Assembly (NCBI RefSeq): GCF_021130785.1
Contig: NW_025778831.1
Span: forward strand, 1 to 64,000
Length of the DNA stretch: 64,000 bases
Source: Homalodisca vitripennis
Taxonomy: Eukaryota; Arthropoda; Insecta; Hemiptera; Cicadellidae
Reading direction: 5' to 3'
The position numbers were made by a program, and so were the translations under genes. This document shows, one piece after another, positions 1-14,810 of the stretch (its first letter is position 1; each line of letters opens with the position of its first letter). Below the pieces are notes generated by a model. It made no database searches, was not told the origin of the DNA, and worked only from the letters and a program-made list of their open reading frames with translations.

Positions 1-930
1 TATGATTCTGAAAATAGTTTATAAAAGTCATCTTCAGGGATTATATTCAATTCTGTTTTTGAAACGTTTAAAATGAATCTTTCCTCACTTCATATTCCAT
101 TATATTTCCGTACAATAACCGAGAGAATGAGGAAACTTTAAAGGATGAAACATAACCTCCTAGTTAAAACTGAACTTGAGTATTACCATGTTATAGAGCA
201 GAAATTGTTGGGGTGGCCATCATGAGTGTTGTATTTCCGAGATTATGGCTGACGGAACAACCCGATGTCAGAGTTGATGGAACGTCAAGCGGATATCAAG
301 TACTTATCCTCACGGCCGGCGACATTCTGTGCGAACGTTTGATTCCTCCGGGCGAAGAAGAATTCCCGTAAAGATACACGAACCAATTATCACATTTCTT
401 AAAATTTTGGGTTTGTGTAACAAATAACAAATTAAAAAATTCAAACGGAACTAAATACTTTTTATCCAACAATTTAATCCGCATATGAGAAAAAAATTCC
501 TAGTTTTTAACTCTGCGGTACAACTAAATCTGATGAAGATTTTCACAATCTAAACTAATATAAACTTGAGTAATCAAACCAATCCAGTCCGACCTGTGAC
601 CATTTATCGCTGCGCAGTGATCCCTGGTTAACCATAGAAAAGAGCATCCTTTAACTGAGGAAAGTGCTGCACAACCCATGGCTGTATATAGTATATATAT
701 ATATATATAAACGCACACGACACATTTTATATGAAGGTATAATTAATTTTGTGGGTGTAATTGCAATTATGTGCCGCGTCGATTTTCCTTATTTAATTTT
801 TTTTAATATTTTTTAATTATTTTTAGAGTTTGCTCCCTAAATTCCAGCCTTTTGTAACGACTATTCACAACATACTTATGACGTATTTAAAATATATGAC
901 CGTCATATTACAAGTCGTTATCTTAATCTG
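1..930. other. AT-rich DNA outside the inverted repeat
   Basis: I see no gene here. The stretch is AT-rich and has a short TA dinucleotide run near 690-710. It lies outside the left arm of the giant inverted repeat: counterpart sequence in the far right of the window stops matching at about this point. Confidence 0.5.
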
Positions 931-3900
931 TATTGCCTGGTAGAACCGTCCTGTGCCACATTAACCTGCTTTGTTGAAATTATCTTCCGAATTCTGGGAA
1001 AGTCTGTTTGCAATTGATGTTCCATGTCGCTGTTAGATACAGTTTTGGTAAAATTATTAGTTATGGTTATAAAAATAACGTAGAAAGCTAACTAATGGTG
1101 GGGTAAGGGTTTGGTTACAATAACGCGAACATTGTTGGATTTATCTCCAATTCACCTGTCCATGTTACGATGCGAAGCGACAATGGTCACAAGACAGTCG
1201 ACTCATGGAATCTGGAGTCCGGCGTCCCGCCTGAAGATATCCAAATAAAACTTGGGCGTTTCGACATCTAAGAGACATCTAGATACCACAAAGAGCTCCG
1301 TCCCTTGTTTTACACATGCAGGCCATCCATGTGTTCACAATTCTAAGATAAAGAGTTTATGTGTTCTCATTTTTTCTGACCAGGTACTTAAAATTGTGTA
1401 ATCTGAATATTGATGAAAAAAACAAGAAGCGGTGAGAATAACGGTTTTGTTAGGAACGTACTATATAGTTTTGGGTTTTATCTAACCGTTTTAAATGATA
1501 ATTTTTGGTTTTAGATTAACTGTTTTTAATTTATAGTCAATCTTTTATGGATGAAATAAAAATGGCAACATTTTAAGGCGATACCAATTTCATTTTAAGT
1601 GAGTAACATAAACTAATTTAAACATGAATTAGAACTTTGAACAGATGGAGAAAAATATCGTTGGGTAAGTTCGTTGAATAAGGTATTTTTTGATACTACG
1701 TTTTTATTTATTTTAGCAGTTGAGCTGCATCGCTACATTCTAATCGAACGCAGATGTCTCGAGAGCTCAGTTAATTGCGTTCATTAAAATCCAATATCGT
1801 GCAGTATTCAAAGGAATGCGGTCGGGTCTGTCGGAGAGCATATTGAAACTATAAAACAACGAAAGAGTGTTGTGATACAATCCTAGTATTGACAAACATC
1901 TGCAAAAATTGGCAAAAACCATTAAAAATGAAATTATATTTGTCTGTAAGTGTTTTCATTTTGTTTACCATGAGAATCTTATCTGAATCCATCATTAATG
2001 TGTAACTTATTTACTATTTCAGTAACTACCATAAAAGGTATAGTTGATTAAAAATATACTTCTTGCGCATGCTGCTTTCTTTTTCTGCTTAAAGTATGTA
2101 CTGAACCAACAGTTGATTACAACAAAAAAATTACAGATTACTTAAAAAATACAAACAAATACATATGTATTAGATGAATGTATAATTTAGTTATACTTTT
2201 CGGGGCTAATGCTTTTTTAAACATGTTTCCGTAATTTGTTTTAACTAAGAAATAGTTTTGAAATAGATATTTTAAAACTTATAAAAAAAATATTTTTACT
2301 AAACATCTAAGCCCAAGCTTTATTTTTACGTGTGACACGTAGGTCGTGCGAGTTAAAAAGAGTAATTGACTGAGCGTTAGCGAAGGCTATTCAACCGAGG
2401 GAATAAAAAATTCCATTTCTATCTGTCCTGTCTACCCGCAAGATAGGTATCACGAGAACTCATTATAGTCCGCTATGGACTTGAAAATTTTGCGTGAAGC
2501 TCTTTGCTACATAGGTAATATCGAGTTCGATGATAGTGTAAATGTCACTTCATGACATAGACTTACTATTACAAACAATTATACATTGTTTCTCATGGGT
2601 AAGCTTTATGACAATGACAAATTCGATGAATAAATAAGTTAGTAAAGATAAAAACAGAATCAAATGACTTTTTTAACATGTGGAATTCCTATAACATGTA
2701 GCCTTGTGAAATGAAATACATTTCAGGAAAGCCTGGCGACAAGTGATATGCAATACTCCTACCTTGTTTATAACTAATGTTTTCACGAAAATGTCTTAGA
2801 CAGATTAAAAAGGCAAGCTAAAATTAACAATCATGTTGAAATAAGATAAATATGCCAGTGTTATACGTATTTTCAAGTTGTACAAATTTACCTTTATCAA
2901 GAAAATGTAGCAAACTCTCGGAGATGTAACGGTAAATTGGTCGAGCTAGCGGTTTTAATCAAGAGCCTTTCATATTTCACATTTGGCCCCTTTAGTAGTT
3001 TAGTCTCAAGATTTATTGACCTAAACTTAATCACATTTTCATTCTTTGTTCTGGTCTTTCATCTCATGCTAACACAAATCTTTTATATCTTCAATTTCTT
3101 TCACCACGTATATTTAAGATTTATTTAACATCAATGTTTTTACGTTATTTGATATTGTAAAATATATTTACTATGAAATTATCATTTGAAAATTTCTGAA
3201 ATTTTTCACAGTAGGAAATTAATGTTACTGTTTCTTTAAGAAATTTTTAACATATAACTAAAACGTATTTATTACTATATTATTTATATATTAGAGTAGG
3301 CGATTCAGAATAAATATATGTAATAATAAGCATTCTGCTCTTTCTCTTGGTCAACAATTTCAATTCCACCGACACTCAGTGCTGTCATCGAAAGTAAATA
3401 CAATTTATTATAATTAATTTACTTCACTATAAATTATTGATTAAAATAAATTATCAATTTAATAATTTACAATCATCGATTAAAATTTTAAAAACTTAGA
3501 AAGATTAATATTGAAAATGGCGCAGACATATGTATGACTGAACTAGGCAAATATAGTTATTTTGCCCCTAAAAGCCGTAAATAATTGACAATAACGTTAC
3601 TGCATATACAAGGTGTCCTGTTTATAAGTCTTAAGAAAAACATTGTTTTTAAAGTACTTGGTATTGGTTTCTAAATGTTGAATATTTAAGCAGTCCATAT
3701 TCTTACCTTAAAAGGAATAAAAAGTATTTACTAAAGTAAAGAGACTTGTTCAATTGAATTTCTCACTTTAAATATTATTTGTCATACTTTTTAGTGTCAT
3801 TTGCGGACCCTACATACATACACACAATTTTCTACAACATTAAGCACTATTTGTTTTGATTTAAATATGTCTGTAAGATTTCATTCATGTCTAAACTTTA

Positions 3901-3959
3901 AATTTGTGGTAATTAAAAAAATATCGATAACTTACAACGTAGTTATAGTGGGAAAGGTT

Positions 3960-5880
3960 GACTTCAAGTGAATGTTGAGTTTAGCTGCAGTTCACCTTCC
4001 TCTTAGTGCATCGTCTGGAAGCTGAAGCTGGGACAGACTTTTCACTTCTGGAATCTGGAGTCACGTTCTTCTAAAGAGAAACAATTCTGCTATAAAGAAG
4101 CTCAAAACGAACTCTTTACATCGTTTTGACATCATAGACGCCCAGACCTACAAACTATAAACACATAACGTAGCCTATTGTGAGAGGGGTGATTTCAATA
4201 AGGATGTTGGGTTTAGCTCCAATGTTCACCTTCCTCTTAGTGCATCGTCTGGAAACCTGACGCTGGACAGACTTGACTCCTAGAATCTGGAGTCACGTTC
4301 TTCTAAAGAGAAAACAATTCTGCTATAAAGAAGCTTAAAACGAAGTCTTTAACATCGTTTTGACATCATAGACACCCAGACTACAAACTATAAACACATA
4401 ACGTAGCTATTGTGAGAAGGGGTGATTCAATATGGATGTTGGGTTTTAGCTCCAAGTTCACCTTCCTCTTAGTGCATCGTCTGGAACCTGACGCTGGAAC
4501 AGACTTGACTCCTAGAATCTGGAGTCACATTCTTCTAAAGAGAAACAATTCTGCGATAAAGAAGCTCAAAACGAACTCCTTACATCGTTTTGACATCATA
4601 GACACCCAGAGACTATAAACTAGAAACACATAACGTAGCTATTGTGAGAAGGGGTGATTCAATATGGATGTTGGGTTTAGCTCCAAGTTCACCTTCCTCT
4701 TAGTGCATCGTCTGGAACCCTGCCGCTGGGACAGACTTGACCTCCTAGAATCTGGAGTCACGTTCTTCTAAAGAGAAACAATTATGCGATAAAGAAGCTC
4801 AAAACGAACTACTTACATCGTTTTGACATCATAGACACCCAGAGACTATAAACTAGAAACACATAACGTAGCTATTGTGAGAAGGGTTGATTCAATATGG
4901 ATGTTGGGTTTAGCTCTAAGTTCACCCTTCCTCTTAGTGCATCGTCTGGAACCTGCCGCTGGGACAGACTTGACCTCCTAGAATCTGGAGTCACGTTCTT
5001 CTAAAGAGAAACAATTAATGCGATAAAGAAGCTCAAAACGAACTACTTACATCGTTTTGACATCAAGACACCCAGAGACTATAAACTAGAAACACATAAA
5101 CGTAGCTATTTGTGAGAAGGGTTGATTCAATATGGATGTTGGGTTTAGCTCTAAGTTCACCTTCCTCTTAGTGCATCGTCTGGAAACCTGCCGCTGGGAC
5201 AGACTTGACTCCCTAGAATCTGGAGTCACGTTCTTCTAAAGAGAAACAATTATGCGATAAAGAAGCTCAAAACGAACTCTTTACATCGTTTTGACATCAT
5301 AGACACCCAGAGACTATAAACTATAAACACATAACGTAGCTATTGTGAGAAGGGGTGATTCAATATGGATGTTGGGTTTAGCTCTAAGTTCACCTTCCTC
5401 TTAGTGCATCGTCTGGAACCTGACGCTGGGACAGACTTGACTCCTGGAATCTGGAGTCACGTTTCTTCTAAAGAGAACCAATTTTGCTATAAAGAAAGCT
5501 CAAAACGAACTCTTTACATCGTTTTGACATCATAGACACCCAGAGACTATAAACTATAAACCACATAACGTAGCTATTGTGAGAAGGAGGTGATTCAATA
5601 TGTATGTTGGGTTTAGCTCCAAGTTCACCTTCCTCTTAGTGCATCGTCTGGAACCTGACGCTGGAACAGACTTGACTCCTAGAATCTGGAGTCACATTCT
5701 TCTAAAGAGAACCAATTTTGCTATAAAGAAGCTCAAAACGAACTCTTTACATCGTTTTTGACATCATAGACACCCAGAGACTATAAACTATAAACACATA
5801 ACGTAGCTATTGTGAGAAGGGTGATTCAATATGGATGTTGGTTTTAGCTCCAAGTTTCCCCTTCCTCTTAATGCAGTGTC
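3960..5880 (+). repeat. Tandem array of a 233-bp unit, about 8 copies
   Basis: The segment TTCACCTTCCTCTTAGTGC recurs at about 3991, 4225, 4457, 4688, 4921, 5156, 5389, 5624 and, degenerate, 5855, so the period is 231-235 bp. Each unit carries the imperfect palindrome GACTCCTAGAATCTGGAGTC and ends near GGGTGATTCAATATGG. Spacing varies by one or two bases, mostly at homopolymers. The mirror position in the right arm (57,750-58,270) keeps only about 2.5 units. No coding capacity is credible. Confidence 0.9.
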
Positions 5881-6759
5881 TAGAATCTGTATTTAGATTT
5901 TTTGCGGCACCAAGTTCCAAATATTAATCGAAGACATTGAATCACCAGGAAGCGAGCTAATGATATGTTAACGAGATGGTGCACCTCCACATTTCTTGCT
6001 GGAAGTTTGGTTGTTGTTGACCGAGAACTATCCAATTTGGATTTGACGTGGAGGAGTGTTGTAGCGTGGCCCTTTGATACCCAGACCTAAGTATATTGAA
6101 ATTTTTTGTGTACATGAAGAGTTCTTTGTGTTGCCAAAGAATGATGCTTGCAGCGAAAAAAGTGCGAGGAAAACAGATACTTAATACATAATTGTAATGG
6201 TGCCATTTTTAAAGTTTATGTACTGGTTAATTTTGACACAACCCAAGTCGAATGGTTTGCTAAATTTTAGACTTAATTCAGCTGTAAATATTATTTGGGT
6301 TTTATTAAGTAATTCAAATTTAAATTTCATAAATGAACGAACGCTTACAGAATAATGAAAATATAGACAGTTTGTACTTATTCATATAGTAAATTTTATG
6401 TAGATTTTGACATTGATAGTAATAATAACAAAGCAATAGTATTAATTTTTAGAAATATTTATTTTATTTACGTTATATTATTAAATATTAAACATATTTT
6501 TATTAACTTACAGTTAGAGTAAGAACCATTAAATCTGTAACCAATGAGTAGTCAACACGAAGGAATTTAACAAAGATGTTTCTTAACACTCATCGCAGGA
6601 CTCCTTGTATATACTGTATGTGGGAATACACTTAGATAGTTAAACAAAACAATTGAAAGTGCAGAAATAGGGTTTGATTGGTAAAGTCCACACCACCCAT
6701 TTGACGTTTATGAGTTTACCTGCCCACATATCTGTCCTGTCTAACCCCACTCGTCGCCC

Positions 6760-7690
6760 ACATCACTACTATTACGATCGTCATTACTACTGTCTCGCTG
6801 CACACCTGGCTGCATTGGTGGCTCGTACATCACTAACATCCACATCATTACCATTACGATCGTCATTAATACTGTCTCGCTACACACCTGGCTGTATTGG
6901 TGCTCGTTACATCACTAATATACACATCACTACCATTACGATCGTCATTACTACTGTCTCGCTAACACACCTGGCTGCATTGGTGCTTGTTACATCACTA
7001 ACATCCACCATCACTACCATCACGATCGTCATTACTACTGTCCTCGCTACACACCTGGCTGCATTGGTGCTCGTACATCACTAACATCCACATCACTAAC
7101 CATCACGATCGTCATTACTACTGTCTCGCTACACACCTGGCTGCACTGGTGCTTGTACATCACTAACATCCACCTCACTACCATCACGATCGTCCATTAC
7201 TACTGTCTCGCTACACACCTGGCAGCATTGGTGCTCGTACATGACTAACATCCACATCACTACCATCACGATCGTCATTACTACTGTCTCGCTACACACC
7301 TGGCAGCATTGGTGCTTGTACATGACTAACATCCACATCACTACCATCACGATCGTCATTACTACTGTCTCGCTACAACACCTGGCAGCATTGGTGCTTG
7401 TACATCACTAACATCCACATCACTACCACCACGATCGTCATTACTAACTGTCTCGCTACACACCTGGGCTGCATTGGTGCTTGTACATCACTAACATCCG
7501 CATCATCACTACCATTACGATCGTCATTACTACTGTCTCGCTACACACCTGGCTGCATTGGTGCTTGTACATCACTATCTCATCCACATCACTACCATCA
7601 CGATCGTCATTACTACTGTCTCGCTACACACCTGGCTGCATTGGTGCTTCGTACATCACTAACATCCGCATCACTCACTTTTTCTGACTA
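6760..7690 (+). repeat. Tandem array of an 81-bp unit, about 11 copies (left arm)
   Basis: Units begin CTGTCTCGCTACACACCTGG, and the spacing I measured (7203 to 7284) is 81 bp. Each unit contains the palindrome ACGATCGT. Because 81 is a multiple of three, open frames run through the array on both strands, but these are period artefacts and not genes. The same array, in reverse orientation and about three times longer, is at 33,660-36,180. Confidence 0.92.
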
Positions 7691-9889
7691 TAAATCTAAT
7701 CACAGTGTGTTGCAACCAAGTTTACTAAACATAACACAACTATGTTAGGAATGGTAGATTTACTTTGAATTTCGAATTTTGCTCCAGTTAAACTTCATTT
7801 TATTGCAGCATCTGGTATTGGCAATCGTGCACCTGATGAAGCAATGAAACTACCATTCAAATGTTTAAATTTAACTATTTACTTATATATTAAGTGCAGT
7901 AAGGAAGTTCTCTTGTAAATGAGCAGAGTTTTTATAAATTAATGTAGTTAGTTTTTAGAACCATGATCGAGGAGGGCTATATACTCTATGATTGATATGC
8001 CTCAGATAATACAGGCTTGCTAAATTTTTTCCAACTTACAGTAAGTGATTTTAAATATAACACTTAAAATTCACGACCAAATCTGTTGGCAATTAAAACA
8101 TAAAAATTTATATAAAGGTTCTTAAAACAAATCTGTGTAGTTACCGTGCAACGTCTGATATTTGGATATTTTATAATTAAGTGTTGTTTTATTTAACATA
8201 CAACTTAGTTTAGTAGCTTTGAATTTTTAACTTAAATGAAGCGTTTAAATTTTAAAAGTTTAGTTACATAATATTAGAAATTAAAGAAAACAGATGACCA
8301 TTACGCATTTTGTAACAACATATGAGTTAGAATCATTTAAAACAATCTTGAAATAATATAATAGCTGATAATTTCGTGGCATTATGGGAGTATTGTAATT
8401 TGAACTGACGGGAGATATAAGAAGTGGATGATTCGAAGGAAGACCGAAAGCAGCTGAAGGATGTAAGTGACGTTTATCAGATTTAACCAACTTGACAGGC
8501 TTCTCTCGATTAGAATATTACTCTGTAATATGGTAACTAGAGCGAGACAGTTTGTATGACATTGAGTTAGCAAACAAGTAGACTACTTAGCGAATGTAGA
8601 CAGGAACACTATGTTATCTGTACTGAAACTGTTGTAAGATTTAGCTCGTACGAGCAGTATTTAAACTTCACAAAAAATTATTCTTTCCCGTTTTTCACTA
8701 GAGTGTACCCATCCAAATAGTGTTTTTTAATACATAAACTATTTTTAATAATTGAGCTAACAAGGATAACTATGTGTCATAGACTATAGATTGTTATAAC
8801 TCACCAGGTGTTACCCCGCGGCTTTGTACGGAATTTTACATATTCAAGTCCTTATAATACTTATCAAAAGCACTTACGATCTAATATGATACGAGAAAGA
8901 AATCCTACCTACATCCTGTGTACTCTGGTATAAGTGGTTAAGTCCTTAATTTAGTTCATGCAGTATTTAAAATAATCGTTTAAAAGGTTTTTCGTGATAG
9001 AAGCCTTGTTGTTATTCGGATTGTATTCTGGGAGGGCATGACTCGTTGAGGCTTGTTAGTGTTAATTTAAAAGCAATGATTAACTATTTCACTGTACTTT
9101 GGTCAAATGTCAGCAAGGTGCATAAATAAGCCCGGTGTAACGTAGCCACCAAGTTATAGTGTTTTATGAAAAGACATAAATTTCAAGAGCAATGTAGAAG
9201 AGACAGGAAATTATAAGTCAACTTCAATATCCTCCCCTGCTGATATTATTTACGATAGCGATCTGCTTGAACATTGATCGTAAACTGTTTAGACAGCGAA
9301 TTGGATGGATTTTCACACGATTTATTAAAAATAAAATATATTCCAAATTTACTACACTTTGAACATAACTATTTTTAAAAATATTACTGACGAGTGCGAA
9401 ATATTTTCCCAATGTTTCAACTACCAGTGCCATTTGTATTTTTTTCATTTTATTTAATTTTTATTTATTTTTATCTAATACACGGTATTTCTATGTATCC
9501 ATTTAAATTAGTATGTTACCTTTATTTTTGTGTTATATCTGACTTAAATGAAATATTGTATACATTAATATTAATTATATTGCAAAATGTGATACCAACG
9601 TATCATTGTAGGATGACCTTTTATTATCGGAAAAAAACCTATTGTACTAAAGGAATCAAAACTGCCCAATAGTTTTGAATGGATTTTACAGAGCGTTCCA
9701 ATATCTTATATGCCATTTTCAGGTGTGATATGTGTTTATTATAAATTATAATTTTATATATTTAAGTTTTGTTGAGCTTATAACTTGTTATAATATTTAT
9801 GTTTCAAATTGCTTCAATTCACCCTGATGATGGCATATCCTTTGATATAGAAAGACCTCGTGCAATAAATGTAAATTTTCGATTGTTGA

Positions 9890-10265
9890 TTTTAGCTCCA
9901 TTTAATTTTCCTCTTAGTACTGCGTCTGCAATCTAAAGCAGTCGCAGACTTGACTTCTGGAATTGTCTCCAACAGGTTACTCCACCGGGCTTCGGTATCC
10001 TGTTTAAGACGTCGTAATGCACTCAATTGTACACTTAATGAGACAATGAGAATAACTCTTTAGCTAGAGTAAACTATATATTATTATTAGGTGTCACAGA
10101 TGTCGAAAGGAGTTGATTCTGAGTTTTTCGTCGTCGGCTTTTTTATCACTTTAGACAAATATGACACCAGATTCCAGGAGTCAATTCAGTTCAGGAAGGT
10201 GAACTGGAAGCCTACATTTTTACATTCACATTGAATCAACCCTGTCCCGCCTTAGTGTAAATTTA
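9890..10265. repeat. Dispersed repeat copy with inverted halves
   Basis: The left half (TTTTAGCTCCA then TTTTCCTCTTAGT) and the right half (CAGATTCCAGGAGTC then GGAAGGTGAACTGG) are opposite-strand versions of the core seen in the 233-bp array. The copy is therefore a fold-back version of that family. Its mirror is at 30,930-31,300. Other scattered copies are at about 1140-1330, 7780-7860, 22,090-22,420, 33,270-33,620 and 61,660-61,870. Confidence 0.6.
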
Positions 10266-13200
10266 AAAACTATTGGACAAGTGTGTATTTCTTTTACTGC
10301 ATGCAATTGTTTATCAATATAGTCTGTTATTAGTAGTTATTCTTCGATGTGTGTAATCGAATATACACATGGTAACAGGGGATCAGAAGGTTAACAAGAT
10401 TTCCCTGAAACAGCAATATGTTTGATACGTTTGGTCTCTATACTACAGCACAGTAGTTACGTGCTACACGTAGCCACAACAGAGCGCTTGATATTGACCT
10501 TGTTACAACACCACAGCCACCACGCTACAATTTAGCCGTTTAAACTTTTATTGGATGTTTTCCTTGATAAGAACGCTATGTTTCAGTGACACACAGTCCT
10601 AGCTTAGTTTTTAGTTGGTAATATAATATTAGAATTTTACAGTTTCTTAAAAATATTATATCCACATAAGTGTATATTGCTTGTTTTTTTCTTTTATTAA
10701 AATTCTCGTTTTTATTCAATGAAATGAAATCAATATAATATATTTATTTGAAAAAATGCTTTATACTCATGTTGATAATGTATTTTTTATGTTTATTGAA
10801 CAGGCTACACAATACTTATAAATATCATAGCAGTCCTGGAAAATATATATATTTTTTAACAAAATGAACGATTTATTACTAAATTATATATGTACAGCTA
10901 TATAATTACTATAGGACACCTATATTCCTGTATAAAGGTATTCCTGAACTTATTAAACACTAAATGACTTTAAATACTTAAAACTGTTATATTGCATTGC
11001 ACTCCATAAGAAAGTAATTTGAGGTTTTTATATGAAATAAAAGCCACACTCCTCCCCACATTTCACCAGTTCTAAACACATAAATTATTTATAGGCTTTA
11101 GCACTTAACGAAACGAAGTGAACGAACGAAAGTGACAGAGCAACAAATATATTGTGATAACAGATATCAGGGGTGTGGAGATACTGGAGTCGGATCGGAG
11201 ATTTTCATTTCCTGTTTCTCTAGAATCGTTCGACAATACAATGATCGTTTTGTAAAAAATAGTGGAATATCACTTGCTGTAATCTGATGTACACAGATAC
11301 TTTTATAAATATAAGCAAAATTAATATGAAACCGTTCTTTTAAGATGATAAGCTACTGCAGTTAATTTTGCAAATTCTTGTAAATTAGCGCCTGGATAAA
11401 AAGAGCAATAAATCGTCTCATGCTTTTACCACGTATAAAATACAACTTGTATGGTTACTAAATAAATACAGTTATTGCAGTTTTTACATTAAAATGAGTT
11501 TAAAATTTTCTTTTAACCTTAAAGAAATCATTTAACTAGAAATTGTAAAGCCCTTTACATTATTTTATGGATTTTAAAAGTACAATAGATCTTTTATATA
11601 ATATACCGTAAAATATCTGCGATGTTCCATGATTAAATCTCAAACAACGGCTAGTAAATATATATTTTTGAATAAATGATAGCATTAAAATCTAATTTCA
11701 AAATTATTGGGGTTTTAAATGGGGATTGATGTAAGTCGCAGTTTATATGTATAGGAAAAGAAAATATGGAAAAAATACAACATCAGATGTGAAAACTTTA
11801 TTGTTTGTATTACTTGTATAATCAAAACTTTGCACTCAACTTTTGTACTTTTATCAACTTATATTCTGTGGTTGGAATTGTTAAAAGCCAATCTGCTTCG
11901 TATTTGACAATTATAAAAGGAATTGAAGCTGTGGTTTACTATTATAAAGTATTTTATTTTAAAGAAAAGTCTTAAAATAAGCTATGGAATCAGATGCTGG
12001 ATTTAGGAGAGAGAAATATCAGTCCTAGTGAACGAAAGGAACTCTTGATTTCTAGTTAGTATTTCAGACAGTTACATTGTTAAAAAGAACTGGAATACAA
12101 GTAGTTCTGTGAATTTCTCGTAAAGTAGACTTCTGATGATATAGCCTCCAATAAACTTGACGGTCTGAGCAAGGGCTGAGTTCAGCTCATTTTCCCCTTT
12201 TTATTTCTTTGAGATTTATTTCATTTCGCAGCAATAAAAATTTACTTGTACACACATAATTTAACGTAAACGTTATTTAATATCAACAGATAAAACATGT
12301 AGGACACATAGTTTACGAAATTTCCAATATTTTATGCTAATTACATAAAGTATGCAATATTATTTGTTCCAAATTATTTTCGTAACATATTAATTTCAAT
12401 CTCATGGTATGATTTGATAAAATGTTAAGATGACCTAAGCGCATAAATTTTGATTTATAAAGCAGATTATTTAACAAATTAGTTGGCTGACCATAACCAA
12501 AGTATAAAAAAATAAATGACAAAAAATTAAAGTAGTGTATTTTATTTTAAATCATTTGAGTAGAGTTTTTCTTCCTTTCATGACGTTTAAATATTAATTT
12601 TGATTAACGATTGAATCTGTATCAATTGTGATTATGCAGACTAGTATTTCATCTATCACCTATTTGTTCGTTCATTTAATTCACACTATTTACAAAATTT
12701 GTAAAAGTTATTAAACAATACGATTTAATTAGGTTTTATTGTTAAAAGTATTTAATATAAAAAATATTGTGTTGAAGCCAAGAGAGCTCCTTTGGTTGGT
12801 TTTTTAAACACATATCGGTAATGTCTGAGCGTTAGCGAAACTTAATTTCTTTCTACCCTCACGATATCTCGAGAATAAAGTGACGTGAACATTTTCTACA
12901 TAGGCTACATTGAGTTCGATGGTTGTGCATGTTACTCCCATGTGATTTGCCTGAGCGTAAGTGAGCATTTTTTACATCGATCTTACGGGTACGATGGCGA
13001 TGAGAAAATTACAGAAAATGAATGGATTTGTAAAAAAAAAACCTACAAAGTACAATTATATGACATTTTAACATCTATAGACTTGAAATCTTAGCGAAGC
13101 CTGATACGTGACAAATGTTCTAGTATACTCCCACCTATTATATACCCCATGTTCTAGTAAATTAGTTTAACATAAATCTAGGGTACGGTACCAACCTAAA

Positions 13201-14810
13201 TTAAATGCTGAAAATCCAGTAAAGTGTATGGTAGACTACTATAGAACGATTTGCTAAAAATGTAAAAGTGGTTTAGAAGAAATGATTACTTATAGTTTAT
13301 ATCAATATTTAATCGAATTCACATTACGCGTGATTGCATATATTACCTAGTATTATATGTTTTTTAACACTAAAAAATAAAAATATTAATTTACTTGTAA
13401 ACCTATTCCGTGACATTTACTTGAAACTGAAAAACTGTCGTATAGTATGTATACGATTTGTCTTGAATTTTGTCTAGTGTTCATTGGTTTAGAAATGAGT
13501 GTATTAAACATTTTTTTCTGCCTAGAGAAAAAAAGACTAAGAAAACAAATATAAATAAGAGATGCTAAAAATAATAGATTGTTGAAAACTATCGCATTGT
13601 AACCATACGATGGTCTATACTATCGTCAAGTGTTTATTGGTTTTGAAATAGGGTTATCACTGATTTTTTGTGCAGAGAGAGAAAGAGACTATGTAAAAAC
13701 AGATATAGATGAATTATACTAAAGAATATATTGTTGCACGAACGTCCTCCAAACAGAAATTAAATGACATGTCCAAGCCTGAGAAATCGAGATGTAAACA
13801 ATCGATGGTTCCCCACAGCTCCACAGCTGATATGTGTAACATTTCCCTCGCGGCTGTGGAACCGCGGCGTGACGGTTCGCCACTGGAACAATTTATCACG
13901 AGACATGGTGATGATTACCATCATGAGTACAACTGTTGTGTGTAGTTCATTACATTGCTACTCGGATCTGAAAATGTGTATAATTTCGAATAGAAAAATA
14001 CACGCACCTAAGTTCTAGCTACTGAAATGTAATTCCGTAGACTTTTCTTAGGACAAAACGTGAGAAGTTAGTCCTAAAAGGACTTGATATGGTAGTCTGG
14101 ATGGGTAAGATTGGAGGTAGGTGCCAGCTCTGTCGAGATTCAAGAGGAAGGATTTTGGGCATTAATCTCAGTCATGTCTCCTTAGGAGAAGGTGAGGACA
14201 GCTCTGAACCAGCCCCTCCAGTCAAAACGTGCAGAGAGTGACACGCTCTTATGTCTAGGCTGACAACAGCCTTTAACAACTAGAGAGCCCATTAACAGTC
14301 ATCTCCCGCAGTACACTAGACCTATTGATCTATCCTTATACCCCGATAACACTAAAATTTGCGGTTAGTAATTTGCCGTTCCCAGACATCCATGGTTGAC
14401 TACATCAGTGCTTACTGTTTACCTGTCAATGTTCAAGTGGAAGGTATAAACCAGCAGATGAAAATTCAGTAGATTATTGGAAAATTTAAATAATTGATGT
14501 ATGGTAAATTCTGTTTAGGAATGCGATTTGAAGTCTTTAAGAAGTAGTTTAACGTAATTGAGTCACAATATCACTTTAACAAATTTAAATAATGGTAATT
14601 TTGTTAAAGTTCTATATATCAATATCAATTTTAATTTATTTTAAACTGTTTAATACAACCACTGAGCACTTAACGTTACATTAATTGTCTTAAAATTTCA
14701 AAATTATTCACTCCACAACTCATCATTCTGCATCAAGTATTAAGTATAAATTAAAACATTTTATACTAGTATAAACATTTTATATTAGTAGATAACAAGG
14801 TTAGTGGTTA

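Larger units (their letters stand above)
930..14810. repeat. Left arm of a giant inverted repeat
   Basis: This arm matches, as reverse complement, the stretch 26,640-62,005 once two insertions there are removed. Anchors I could align by eye are 970-1050 with 61,896-61,960, 1736-1860 with 61,140-61,290, 2610-2770 with 60,290-60,460, 5870-6380 with 57,290-57,740, 8382-8573 with 32,607-32,798, 9224-9448 with 31,747-31,944, 10,340-10,690 with 30,460-30,840, 11,090-11,400 with 29,780-30,080, 13,709-14,330 with 27,120-27,690 and 14,700-14,800 with 26,650-26,740. Identity looks roughly 85-95 percent, with many small indels. I found no protein-coding gene; the open frames are short and their mirror copies are broken. 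It contains a 233-bp array, an 81-bp array and dispersed repeat copies listed separately. Confidence 0.8.

Noticed and set aside
6674..7084. 136-codon frame in the left 81-bp array
   Set aside because: Same periodicity artefact, and not conserved in the mirror arm.
9224..9448. 74-residue frame conserved in both arms (mirror 31,747-31,944)
   Set aside because: Conservation follows from the inverted duplication itself; there is no codon-biased substitution pattern I can see and no known domain.
13709..14018. Possible protein remnant with FPSRLWNRGVTV and HWNNLSRDM
   Set aside because: The pattern recurs at 18,700 and 27,480-27,680 as part of arm repeats, but each copy has stops or frame changes and no family is recognisable; kept as a repeat.
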